Origin: Tropicimonas marinistellae
GTDB lineage: Bacteria; Pseudomonadota; Alphaproteobacteria; Rhodobacterales; Rhodobacteraceae
Reading direction: 5' to 3'
Length of the DNA: 64,000 nt
NCBI RefSeq assembly: GCF_001509585.1
Contig: NZ_LNCI01000003.1
Location: forward strand, 248,001-312,000
Under the pieces are notes generated by a model. The model searched no databases, was not told where the DNA came from, and was given only the letters and a program-made list of their open reading frames with translations. Both the position numbers and the translations under genes were made by a program. Positions 25,902 to 34,632 of the stretch are shown in pieces (the stretch's first letter is position 1; each line of letters opens with the position of its first letter).

Positions 25902-28900
25902 CTATTCCGCCGCCGCCGCGAGCAGCGCCGCATTGCCGCCGGAGGCGGTGGTGTCGACGCAGACGTGCCGTTCCAGGTGGAAGGCGGCGGTCTCTCCCGC
26001 GCCCGTCACCAACGGCAGGATCGCGCCGCTCCGCGCCGCGAGCGCCCGCCGGAGCGCACGTGCCGTCTCCCCGTCGCCCCACCACATCACCGCCGCGATC
26101 CCGGTGAGGCCGGTCAGCATCTCCGGGGCGAGCGAGCCCTCGACCAGCACGGGCGTCGCCCCGGCTGCCGCCGCCTCGGATGCCTGTGACGCGCGCGCCT
26201 CGGCGCCGGGGCCGAGGCAGAGAACGCGCCCGCGCGGCAGGGTCGAGAGGCGGTTGGACTCGCCCGTCGGTCCGGGCATGTCCTCGCGTGAGATTGCCAC
26301 ACTGCCGGGCACGGCCGCCTCGATGCTAGCCTGCACCGCCTCGGGTGCCAGCTCGGGTGCATCCGCGGCCGCTGCCTGCGCCGCCGGCGCGACAGCCTGC
26401 GTGAAATGCGGCACGTAGGCCGGCCCGCCTGCCTTCGGCCCGGTGCCCGACAAACCCTCGCCGCCGAAGGGCTGCGAGCCCACCACCGCCCCGATCTGGT
26501 TACGATTGACATAGATATTCCCGGCCTTCACCCGGTCCACCACCGTCTGCACCCGGTCGTCGATCCGCGTGTGCAGCCCGAAGGTGAGCCCGTATCCGGT
26601 GGCGTTGATCCGGTCGATCACCTTGCCCAGCTCCTCGGCACGGAACGTCGCCACATGCAGCACCGGGCCGAAGACCTCCCGCTCCAGCGCCTCGATGCCC
26701 GCGACGCGGATCACCGCCGGGCCGCAGAAGAGGCCCTGTTTCGGCACCGGCAGGCGATAAATCAGCCGCCCCTCGGCCTCCGCCTTCGCCACGTGGGCCT
26801 CGATGGTCGCCCGCGCCTCGGCGTCGATGACCGGGCCGAGATCGGTGGAAAGCGCCCAGGGGTCGCCCGGACGCAGGCATTGCATCGCGCCTCTCAGCAT
26901 CTCCAGCAGGCCCTCGGCGATATCCTCCTGCACGTAGAGACAGCGCAGGGCGGAGCAGCGCTGCCCGGCGCTCTGGAAGGCGGAGGCGAGGATGTCGCGC
27001 ACCGCCTGTTCCGGCAGGGCGGTGCTGTCCACGATCATCGCGTTGAGCCCGCCCGTTTCCGCGATGAGCGGCGCCGACGGGGCGAGGTTGTCCGCCATGG
27101 ACCGGTGGATCGCCTGGGCGGTGTCTGTGCCGCCGGTGAAGCAGACGCCGGTGACGCGTGTATCCGAGGTCAGCGCCGCGCCCACCACCTCGCCGCGCCC
27201 CGGCAGCAGGTGCAATGCGCGCCCCGGCACGCCAGCCTGGTGCAGCAGGCGCACGGCGGCGGCGGCGATCAGCGGGGTCTGTTCGGCCGGTTTGGCAAGC
27301 ACGGCGTTCCCCGCGGCAAGGGCGGCCGCGATCTGGCCGGTGAAAATCGCCAGCGGGAAGTTCCACGGCGAGATACAGGCGAAACTGCCGCGCGCCGGGC
27401 GCTCCAGATCCGGAATCCGGCTCGCGTAGTAGCGCAGGAAATCCACAGCCTCGCGCAATTCGCCCATCGCGTCCGGGAGCGTCTTGCCGGCCTCCCGCGC
27501 GGCGAGGGCAAAGAAGAGGCCGAAGTTCTCCTCATAGAGGTCGGCAGCCCGGTTGAGCACCGCGGCGCGCGTGGCCGGTGGCGCGGCCCAGGGCTCCGCC
27601 GCCGCCAGCGCCTCGGCAACCTGCGCCGGGGTGGCTTCCGATACATGGCCAACAACGTCGTCCGGTTTGGCCGGGTTGTGCAACTCCAGCGTCCCGCCGT
27701 CGTGCTCTCTGCCGCTCAGGATCGGCCCGCCGGTGAACTGGGTGTCACGGTACGGCGCGCGCGCGGCGTCGATCTCCGCCAGGTCGTCCGGGTCGGTCAG
27801 GTCCCAGCCGCGAGAATTGCGTCGGGCACTGCCATAAAGCCCAGCGGGCGCCACCACCGGCGTCGGGCGGGCCAGCGCGGCGCGGGCGGCGTCGAACGGA
27901 TCGGCGACCACCACCGCCGCCGGCACGGTCTCGTCGACGATCTGGTTGACGAAGGACGAATTGGCGCCGTTTTCCAGGAGCCGCCGCACCAGATAGGCCA
28001 GCAGGTCGCGATGCGCGCCCACCGGCGCATAGATCCGGCAGCGCGTGCCTTCTGCGTCCTTCACGATCTGGTGTAACCTCTCGCCCATCCCGTGCAGCCG
28101 CTGGAACTCGAAGCAATCGCGATCCGGTGCCATCTCAAGGATGGCCGCCGCCGAATGGGCGTTGTGGGTGGCGAATTGCGGATAGATCCGCGCACGTGCC
28201 GCCAGCAGCCTGCGCGCGCAGGCGATGTAGCTCACATCGGTGACCGGCTTGCGTGTGAAAACGGGGAACCCCGTGAGCCCCATCACCTGCGCGCGTTTGA
28301 TCTCCGCGTCCCAGTAGGCGCCCTTGACCAGCCGCACCGTGAAGTGGCGGTCAAGCTCCTCCGCCAGCGCCACGATCCAGTCGATCGCCGCTGTGGCGCG
28401 GGGGCCGTAGGATTGCACAACCGTGCCGAACCCGTCCCAGCCCGCCAGCGCCGGATCGCGGGCGACAGCCTCGAACACGTCGAGGGTCAGCTCCAGCCGG
28501 TCCGCTTCCTCGGCGTCGATGTTGAGGCCCATGCGGCCGTGTTTGCAGGCCAGTGCCAGGTCGCGCACGCGCGGCACCAACTCCGCCATCACCCGGTCGC
28601 GCTGGCTCACCTCGAAGCGCGGATGCAGCGCGGAGAGCTTCACCGAGATACCGGGGTTGGCACGGATGTCGCCGGTCTTGGCGGCAGGCGAGATCGCATC
28701 GATCGCGGTCAGGTAGGCGGCGTGATAGCGCAGCGCATCCGCCTCGGTCCGCGCGGCCTCTCCCAGCATGTCGTAGGAATAGGCATATCCCTGCGCCTCC
28801 ATTTTCGCCGCCCGGCGCAACGCGGCGGCAATGCTCTCTCCCAGCACGAACTGGCTGCCCATCTGCCGCATCGCCTGGCCCACCGCGGTGCGGATCACCG

Positions 28901-29360
28901 GCTCCCCGAGTCGCCGCACCGCCCCGCGCAGGGTGCCCGCGAGCCCCGGATGGTCGCTGTCGAGCACCTTGCCGGTCAGCATCAGCGCCCAGGTGGAGGC
29001 GTTCACCATGTAGGAAGCCGACTTGCGCAGGTGCCGGTTCCACTCCGACGGCGCGATCTTGTCCTCGATCAGCGCATCGATCGTGGCCGCATCGGGCACC
29101 CGCAGCAGCGCCTCGGCCAGGCACATCAGCGCGATCCCCTCGTCGGTGGACAGCCCGTATTCGGCGAGGAACATCTCCATCAGCCCCGGATCGTCGGATT
29201 TGCGGATGCGCGTCACCAGGTCCGCCGCCTGCGCCACGATCCGCGCCCGCGCGTCGGTGTCGAGGCCGGCAATCGCGGCGAGGTCCTCCAGGCGGGCGGC
29301 CTCGTCGGGCAGGTGGAGTGCGCGGAGCTGCGCACGGGCGGTGTCGAGCGTCTGGGTCAT
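25902..29360 (-). CDS. putA: Bifunctional proline dehydrogenase / L-glutamate gamma-semialdehyde dehydrogenase PutA
   Basis: A 1152-residue enzyme oxidising proline to glutamate in two channelled steps. After a helical arm, the FAD barrel shows VVQSYGPRA, RLVKGAYWD and ENGANSSFVN (to about residue 480). The ALDH domain follows, with IAETGG and the catalytic Cys in SAGQRCSA. A further C-terminal segment (about 990-1152) fits the non-catalytic ALDH-like domain of longer PutAs. The N-terminal ribbon-helix-helix of E. coli PutA is absent, so the protein should not repress its own gene. The divergent Lrp-type gene does that job. Confidence 0.96.
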   Translation of the reverse strand: MTQTLDTARAQLRALHLPDEAARLEDLAAIAGLDTDARARIVAQAADLVTRIRKSDDPGLMEMFLAEYGLSTDEGIALMCLAEALLRVPDAATIDALIEDKIAPSEWNRHLRKSASYMVNASTWALMLTGKVLDSDHPGLAGTLRGAVRRLGEPVIRTAVGQAMRQMGSQFVLGESIAAALRRAAKMEAQGYAYSYDMLGEAARTEADALRYHAAYLTAIDAISPAAKTGDIRANPGISVKLSALHPRFEVSQRDRVMAELVPRVRDLALACKHGRMGLNIDAEEADRLELTLDVFEAVARDPALAGWDGFGTVVQSYGPRATAAIDWIVALAEELDRHFTVRLVKGAYWDAEIKRAQVMGLTGFPVFTRKPVTDVSYIACARRLLAARARIYPQFATHNAHSAAAILEMAPDRDCFEFQRLHGMGERLHQIVKDAEGTRCRIYAPVGAHRDLLAYLVRRLLENGANSSFVNQIVDETVPAAVVVADPFDAARAALARPTPVVAPAGLYGSARRNSRGWDLTDPDDLAEIDAARAPYRDTQFTGGPILSGREHDGGTLELHNPAKPDDVVGHVSEATPAQVAEALAAAEPWAAPPATRAAVLNRAADLYEENFGLFFALAAREAGKTLPDAMGELREAVDFLRYYASRIPDLERPARGSFACISPWNFPLAIFTGQIAAALAAGNAVLAKPAEQTPLIAAAAVRLLHQAGVPGRALHLLPGRGEVVGAALTSDTRVTGVCFTGGTDTAQAIHRSMADNLAPSAPLIAETGGLNAMIVDSTALPEQAVRDILASAFQSAGQRCSALRCLYVQEDIAEGLLEMLRGAMQCLRPGDPWALSTDLGPVIDAEARATIEAHVAKAEAEGRLIYRLPVPKQGLFCGPAVIRVAGIEALEREVFGPVLHVATFRAEELGKVIDRINATGYGLTFGLHTRIDDRVQTVVDRVKAGNIYVNRNQIGAVVGSQPFGGEGLSGTGPKAGGPAYVPHFTQAVAPAAQAAAADAPELAPEAVQASIEAAVPGSVAISREDMPGPTGESNRLSTLPRGRVLCLGPGAEARASQASEAAAAGATPVLVEGSLAPEMLTGLTGIAAVMWWGDGETARALRRALAARSGAILPLVTGAGETAAFHLERHVCVDTTASGGNAALLAAAAE

Positions 29361-29474
29361 GGTGGAGCCTGCGGTTGGAATGGCACCAGTGTAATGGAGG
29401 CCGCGCGGTCGAATGGACCGAATGCACCTGATCTACAGACGATAGTATTGAGTTGAGCCCCAATGAAGGGAAAT

Positions 29475-29948
29475 ATGACTTCCATGTCCGAGAACGACCA
29501 ATCCCTTGATTCCTTCGATCATGCCATTCTGGATGTGGTGTCCACCGAGGGGCGCATTCCGGTCACGGAACTTGCGCGCCGCATCGGGCTTTCCAAATCG
29601 CCGACCCAGGCGCGGCTGAAGCGGCTTGAGGCCGATGGCGTCATCACCGGGTACCAGGCATTGCTGGACCCGATCCGGCTTGGCCGGGCGCATGTGGTCT
29701 TCGTCGAGGTCCGGCTCGACGACACCCGGGAGAAGGCGCTGTCCGCGTTCAATCGCATGGTGCAGACCATCCCGGAAGTGGAGCAATGCCACATGATCGC
29801 GGGCAGCTTCGACTACCTGCTAAAGGTCCGCACGGCCGATATCCAGAGCTACCGTCAGGTCCTCGCAGACCGCCTTTCGGCTCTGCCCCACGTGGCCAGC
29901 ACCTCGACCTATGTCGCGATGCAGGCGGTCAAGGAGGGGCAGCTCTAG
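29475..29948 (+). CDS. putR: Lrp/AsnC-family proline regulator PutR
   Basis: An Lrp-type regulator of about 157 residues. The N-terminal helix-turn-helix includes TELARRIGLSKSPTQARLKRLE. The AsnC ligand/oligomer domain follows (VVFVEVRLDDTREKALSAF, then CHMIAGSFDYLLKVRT). It is divergent from putA across about 115 bases, the arrangement in which PutR activates putA in response to proline in Rhodobacter and Agrobacterium. Starts at 29463, 29475 and 29484 are all possible. 29475 is preferred because AAGGGA lies just upstream, though spacing is short. Confidence 0.87.
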   Translation: MTSMSENDQSLDSFDHAILDVVSTEGRIPVTELARRIGLSKSPTQARLKRLEADGVITGYQALLDPIRLGRAHVVFVEVRLDDTREKALSAFNRMVQTIPEVEQCHMIAGSFDYLLKVRTADIQSYRQVLADRLSALPHVASTSTYVAMQAVKEGQL

Positions 29949-29962
29949 CCCGGCGCGGTGGC

Positions 29963-30307
29963 CTAGCGGCCGCTGCACCGCCGGATGATCGGCACCAGTT
30001 CGTCATGGACCTGTTCGGACGCGATGCCCAGCGTCGCGCCGTCGGGCGCATAGAGCACCACGTGGCCGGAGTGCTCAATCGTGCCCTTGCGGTACCAGCC
30101 CGCCGGCGGCCCGGAGAAGACCTCCACATCCATCCGCCAGCCCTCGGCAGTGGGTTCGGTCCGGAACCGCACCGGCAGGCGCTCCAGCCGCGGTGCGATG
30201 CAGGCGAAGGTCGTATTGGGCGCCCGCGACGTGACTCCCACCGGCACGTCCGGCGGCGCGGCGCATCCCGCAGCAGCAACAAGGGAGACAAATGCCAGCC
30301 GTTTCAT
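29963..30307 (-). CDS. Small putative lipoprotein of unknown function
   Basis: A 114-residue protein beginning MKRLAFVSLVAAAGCAAPP: a signal peptide whose AAGC box gives a lipidated Cys at residue 15. The remainder has a beta-rich look (TTFACIAPRLERLPVRFRTE, GWRMDVEVFSGPPAGWYRKG) and two more cysteines, near FACI and at RRCSGR, which could form a disulfide. I do not recognise the family. It is convergent with putR with only a short gap. It is likely an envelope lipoprotein. Confidence 0.65.
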   Translation of the reverse strand: MKRLAFVSLVAAAGCAAPPDVPVGVTSRAPNTTFACIAPRLERLPVRFRTEPTAEGWRMDVEVFSGPPAGWYRKGTIEHSGHVVLYAPDGATLGIASEQVHDELVPIIRRCSGR

Positions 30308-30700
30308 GCGCCCATCCTACGCCGTTAACGGTTCGTTAGCATCGTTTTCCGGCGGAGATGGTTAACGCCCCCATGGCGCGGCGCAGTGGCGTGCGCCGGT
30401 CCCGCCGGTGCGCCCGGCATTAAGAGATCCACATCACGGTTAAGCGCGCGGTAACGGACCCTGTCGCGGCAGGCCCGTGGAGAAAACGCGCGCAACCACA
30501 AGAAAACACTTGAAATTCGAGGAGTTTGACGCCGCAGACGCTGGCCCGGCGGTCGGGCGTTTGAGGAAAATGGGAGCGAACTTCCTCATTCCCGCCACGC
30601 TTCGTTAAGCCCCGGCCAAGGCACGCGGTTGCTTCATCGGCAGGACTTCACACGGGTCGGACGCACGCATCGCGTCCGGCCGTCCGCCTCGAGGCCACCG
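30308..30700. other. Intergenic region before the RTX glycosidase gene
   Basis: A 393-base region with several TTAA/GTTAAC words. TTAA-N7-TTAG at 30325-30339 resembles a CtrA box and lies right upstream of the lipoprotein gene. Further TTAA words lie near 30420-30450. A GAGG at about 30690-30693 serves the RTX gene. No other gene is supported. Confidence 0.5.
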
Positions 30701-33400
30701 ATGACGACCCATGTTGCGTTCCAATCCGCCGGGACCCCGCTCGGCACAGTCTCCGCCGACATGTTCGGCGGCAACTTCCTGATCGACCGCGACCGCATGG
30801 ACGCCGGCACCTACGACGAGGCCATCGCGGACCTGGGGCTGACCAACCTGCGCTATCCGGGCGGCTCTATCACCGAGTGGTACTTCGACATCACCGATCC
30901 CGACAAGACCAGCGTCTGGGACCCGGACCGGGGCGAAATGCGCGATCTGCTGCCGCTCTCCACCTTCCTCGCCCAGGCGGCGGAGGCCGGCGTCGGCGTC
31001 GATCTCGTGATCCCCACGGGCGCGCTGCTGGATACGGGCGCCCTGGGGGCCCGCGCCCCGGCGCCCGATGCCTATGACGCTGTGAAAACCTACGTCGCCG
31101 ACGTTCTGGCCGGGGCATACGGCGACGCCCACATCGTCGGTATCGAGATCGGCAACGAATACTGGCTGTCGGGCGAGATGACGGATGCGGAATACGCCCG
31201 CATCGCCACCGTGATCGCCGAGGCCGCGCAGGCGGCAATTGACGAACACCGGGCCTCCGGCGCCGCGCCCGCCGGGTGGGAGGAGCCGGAGATTGCCGTG
31301 CAGATCGGCCAGTACGGCCGCTACTCCACCGACCCCGGGCACCTGCAGAACGATGTCGTCATGGCCGGGCTGTCCGATGCGGCGGCCGCCGCCATCGACG
31401 CGGTGGTGGCGCATTACTATACGTGGGGCAGCTACGACGACCTCGTGAATTTCGAGTACTACTTCAACCGGCTGGACAGCTGGCTGGAAGACGAGCGTTT
31501 CGCGGGCATCGAGTACCACATCACCGAGTGGAACACGTCCAACGGCCGCACCGATGAGACCGGGCTGAAACAGGCCTCGACGATCCTCTACATGTTCTCG
31601 GAGATGGTGGCGCAGGGGGTCGATGCGGCCTATGTCTGGCCGGTCCAGCAGAACAACGACACGAACCTCACCGGGAACGAAGGGGACATCGAGCTGTCCT
31701 TCGCCGGCGAGACCTTCCGGATGCTGTCCGAAAGCGTCTCCGGCATGGATCTGGTGCAGCGGCAGAGCTTCCGGTCCGGCGCCGCCTATGTCTATCGCGA
31801 CGGCGGCGAGACGGTGATCTTCATCGCCTCGCGGTCCGATACGGCCGAAACCTTCCGGCTCGACCTCGATGCGCTCGGCCTGACCGGGCATTATTACTGG
31901 ACCGAGGCGCTTGGCTGCGACGGCGCTGCCGACGACCCGGAGGCGGCGCCGCTCCTGACGATCGGGGCAGGGGCCGCCGATGCCGCGTCTCAGGCGCGGT
32001 TCTCGGTGGATGCCTACGGGGTCATGCGGGTCACCTTCATCGATGATACCTCAGGCGCGGCGGCAAGATTGCCCGACCAGATCGAAGGCTCCGAGCGCGG
32101 CGACGTGCTCACCGGGTCGGCCGCTGCCGATACGATGCATGGCCAGGGCGGTGCGGACCTGATCACCGGCGGTACGGGCGCCGACCGGCTCGCGGGTGGC
32201 ACGGGCGACGACACCATCGACGGCGGCGGCCAGAACGACCGGATCGTCGCCGGGGCGGGCGACGATCTGGTGCGCGGCGGAAACGGGCGCGACCGGGTGA
32301 GCCTCGGCGCGGGCAACGACATCTTCCGCGACAACGGGCAGGTCGGGGTCGCCGGTGCGGATGTGGTGTTCGGCGGGGCGGGCGACGACCTGCTGGCCGG
32401 ACGCGCCGGAAGCGACCGGCTGGAGGGCGGCGACGGGGCCGATACCCTGGAAGGCGGCAAGGGCGCCGATCTGTTGCGCGGCAATCGCGGCAGTGATCTC
32501 CTCCGGGGCGGTGCCAATGACGACAGGCTGGTCGGCGGTGCCGGCGATGATGCGCTTCATGGGGAAGCCGGGAACGACACGCTCATCGGTGGCGGTGGCG
32601 ACGACAGGCTCAACGGCGGTACGGGCAACGACGAGATCGACGCTGGCGACGGCGACGATGTGGTCGCAGGCGGCAATGGCGCGGACCGGATAGACCTCGG
32701 CGGTGGCGACGACCTGTTCCGCGACACCGGCCAGACCGGCGCAGCGGGCGCCGACATTGTGAACGGTGGCGCCGGCGCGGACGTGCTTCGCGGGCAGGGC
32801 GGTTCGGATGTCCTGTCCGGCGGCGCCGGCGCCGACCGGCTGTCCGGCGGTGCTGCCGGCGACACGCTGCGATGCGGAGCCGACGACGATCTGGCCTGGG
32901 GCGGCGACGGGGCGGACCGGGTCTTCGGCGACGCGGGCGACGACACGCTCCGTGGCGGCAGCGGCAACGATGCGATTGACGGCGGTACCGGCAACGACAC
33001 GCTGCGCGGCGACGACGGCGACGATTCCCTTTGGGGGCAGGAGGGCGACGATTACCTTGGCGGCTGGAGCGGCGACGACATTCTGCACGGCGGTCACGGC
33101 GACGACACGCTGATCGGCGGCACCGGGCAGGATTACCTTGCCGGCGGCGCGGGCGACGATCTGCTGATCGGCGGAGCCGGGGCCGATACCTTCGTTTTCG
33201 CCGCAAATGACGGTACCGACGTGCTCTCCGGGTTCGAGGCGCAGGACAGGATCCTCATCGACATCCCCGGTCTCGCCTATGCGGATCTGGAAATCTCCGT
33301 TGCCGACGACGGCACGGCGACGCTTCGGTTTGCCGGGACCGGCGTCCTGATCGAGGATCTCGGTACGGATCTGGACGCAACGGGTTTTCTCTTCGCCTGA
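30701..33400 (+). CDS. RTX-repeat protein with N-terminal glycoside-hydrolase-like (clan GH-A) domain
   Basis: An 899-residue protein. Residues 1 to about 350 look like a retaining TIM-barrel glycosidase of the arabinofuranosidase/heparanase-like type: LRYPGGSITEWYF, the acid/base Glu153 in EIGNEYW and a probable nucleophile Glu276 in HITEWNTS. From about residue 462 to 850 come more than 30 glycine/aspartate RTX nonapeptides (GGxGxDxLx), which bind calcium. The C-terminus (DLDATGFLFA) is a plausible type I secretion tail. There is no Sec signal. Start 30701 follows GAGG; an earlier TTG at 30629 was rejected. No HlyB/HlyD genes are nearby. The substrate is unknown. Confidence 0.85.
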   Translation: MTTHVAFQSAGTPLGTVSADMFGGNFLIDRDRMDAGTYDEAIADLGLTNLRYPGGSITEWYFDITDPDKTSVWDPDRGEMRDLLPLSTFLAQAAEAGVGVDLVIPTGALLDTGALGARAPAPDAYDAVKTYVADVLAGAYGDAHIVGIEIGNEYWLSGEMTDAEYARIATVIAEAAQAAIDEHRASGAAPAGWEEPEIAVQIGQYGRYSTDPGHLQNDVVMAGLSDAAAAAIDAVVAHYYTWGSYDDLVNFEYYFNRLDSWLEDERFAGIEYHITEWNTSNGRTDETGLKQASTILYMFSEMVAQGVDAAYVWPVQQNNDTNLTGNEGDIELSFAGETFRMLSESVSGMDLVQRQSFRSGAAYVYRDGGETVIFIASRSDTAETFRLDLDALGLTGHYYWTEALGCDGAADDPEAAPLLTIGAGAADAASQARFSVDAYGVMRVTFIDDTSGAAARLPDQIEGSERGDVLTGSAAADTMHGQGGADLITGGTGADRLAGGTGDDTIDGGGQNDRIVAGAGDDLVRGGNGRDRVSLGAGNDIFRDNGQVGVAGADVVFGGAGDDLLAGRAGSDRLEGGDGADTLEGGKGADLLRGNRGSDLLRGGANDDRLVGGAGDDALHGEAGNDTLIGGGGDDRLNGGTGNDEIDAGDGDDVVAGGNGADRIDLGGGDDLFRDTGQTGAAGADIVNGGAGADVLRGQGGSDVLSGGAGADRLSGGAAGDTLRCGADDDLAWGGDGADRVFGDAGDDTLRGGSGNDAIDGGTGNDTLRGDDGDDSLWGQEGDDYLGGWSGDDILHGGHGDDTLIGGTGQDYLAGGAGDDLLIGGAGADTFVFAANDGTDVLSGFEAQDRILIDIPGLAYADLEISVADDGTATLRFAGTGVLIEDLGTDLDATGFLFA

Positions 33401-33416
33401 TCTGCCCGCTCAGGCG
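33394..33416. terminator. Hairpin spanning the stop codons of the RTX gene and the lacI-type gene
   Basis: Arms CGCCTGA (33394-33400) and TCAGGCG (33410-33416) contain the stop codons of the two convergent genes. The loop is nine bases and there is no T run. It may act as a weak bidirectional terminator. Confidence 0.4.
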
Positions 33417-34432
33417 CCCGGTGCGGGCCCGGTGGTGCCGCGCAACACCAGTTCCGGCGCGATGACGCGGTGCCGGGGCGGCGCAAGCGGTGTATCGATC
33501 CGCTGCATGAGAAGTTCCGCCGCCGTCGTGCCGATCAGGTCCTTGTGCACGCGCACGGTCGACAGCGCCGGTTCGAAATAGGCGGTCTCCTCGATGTCGT
33601 CGTGGCCGATGATCGAGATGTCCTTCCCCGCCGTCAGGCCCTGTTCGCGGCAGGCCGTGACCGCGCCGAGCGCCAGCAGGTCGCCGAAGCACACAACGCC
33701 GGTCACGTCCGGTGCCTTCCGCAGGATCTCCGCCATCGCGTTGTGTCCGGCTTCCAACGTGGTCTGCGGCGTTCGCAACACCAGTTCGGGATCCAGCGGA
33801 AGCCCGGCGGCGCGCAGCGCGGTGCCATAGCCCTCGTAGCGGTCCTGCGCGGTGCTGGTGGACTGACCGCCGCCGATCCAGGCAATCCGCCGGTGGCCCA
33901 GCTCCACCAGCGCGTTGACCGCGAGTCGCAGGCTGAGCCGGTCGTCGTTCACCACGTGGTCGAACCCCTCGTCATCGAGGTTCCGCGACATCAGCACCGT
34001 CGGGAAGCTCGCCCGAAGGATATTGCGCAGCTGTGCCGGGTCGGTGCCCATCACCGGCGACAACAGCAGGCCGGCCGCGCCCTGTTCGAGCATGCGCCGG
34101 ATGAAGGCGGTCTGGATTTCCAGGTCCTCATGCGTGTTGCACAGCACGAGCAACTTGTCGCGCAGCCGGAAGTGCCGCTCGATGCTGGTCAGGAACTCCG
34201 AGAAAACGGGGTTGCGCAAATCGTTCACGCACATCGCCAGCGTGTCGTTCGTGCCCTTGCGCAGATTGGCGGCGTGGCGGTTGTAGATGTACCCCATCTC
34301 GCTTGCCAGCCGCTTGATCTCCTTGCGCTTGGCCTCGGAAATCCTCGGATGGTCCCGGAGGGCCATGGATACCGCCGAAACCGATACGCCCGCGGCCGCC
34401 GCAACGGCCTTCAATGTAACCCGTGGCTTCAC
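33410..34432 (-). CDS. LacI-family transcriptional regulator
   Basis: A 340-residue LacI/GalR regulator. The helix-turn-helix and hinge occupy residues 4-60 (LKAVAAAAGVSVSAVSMALR). The periplasmic-binding-like effector domain follows (GLLLSPVMGTD, GHRRIAWIGGG, SIIGHDDIEETAYFEPALST). It is divergent from the tctC-type gene, and a pseudo-palindrome with a central CG lies between them. It most likely controls the transporter-aldolase-kinase operon in response to that pathway's substrate. The effector is unknown. Confidence 0.9.
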   Translation of the reverse strand: MKPRVTLKAVAAAAGVSVSAVSMALRDHPRISEAKRKEIKRLASEMGYIYNRHAANLRKGTNDTLAMCVNDLRNPVFSEFLTSIERHFRLRDKLLVLCNTHEDLEIQTAFIRRMLEQGAAGLLLSPVMGTDPAQLRNILRASFPTVLMSRNLDDEGFDHVVNDDRLSLRLAVNALVELGHRRIAWIGGGQSTSTAQDRYEGYGTALRAAGLPLDPELVLRTPQTTLEAGHNAMAEILRKAPDVTGVVCFGDLLALGAVTACREQGLTAGKDISIIGHDDIEETAYFEPALSTVRVHKDLIGTTAAELLMQRIDTPLAPPRHRVIAPELVLRGTTGPAPGA

Positions 34433-34500
34433 CGAAAATCCTCCCTCCCGCTTCCTCCCTATCTCGTCAGACAGGTGACGAATTGTCTCTACTCAACTCT

Positions 34501-34518
34501 TGCTCAATCGATTTACCA
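34501..34518. promoter_or_regulatory. Candidate LacI-type operator
   Basis: TGCTCAATCGATTTACCA is an 18-base pseudo-palindrome with a central CG and seven of nine half-site positions symmetric, typical of LacI/GalR operators. It lies between the divergent lacI-type gene and the TTT operon, in an AT-rich patch. Binding is inferred. Confidence 0.55.
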
Positions 34519-34632
34519 ATGCTACCTTTTTCTTGCTTGGAGGAGCTGCACGACTTGTAACGGACGGCCGCGTCGGTTCCGGACAAACACACCCACGATA
34601 CTCAAAGACGATGTCTACCTAGGGAGGACGAT

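Noticed and set aside
32051-33097. Periodic DNA in the RTX gene that looks like tandem DNA repeats or a CRISPR-like array
   Set aside because: The period is the 27-base codon pattern of RTX nonapeptides, with diverged units and no spacers.
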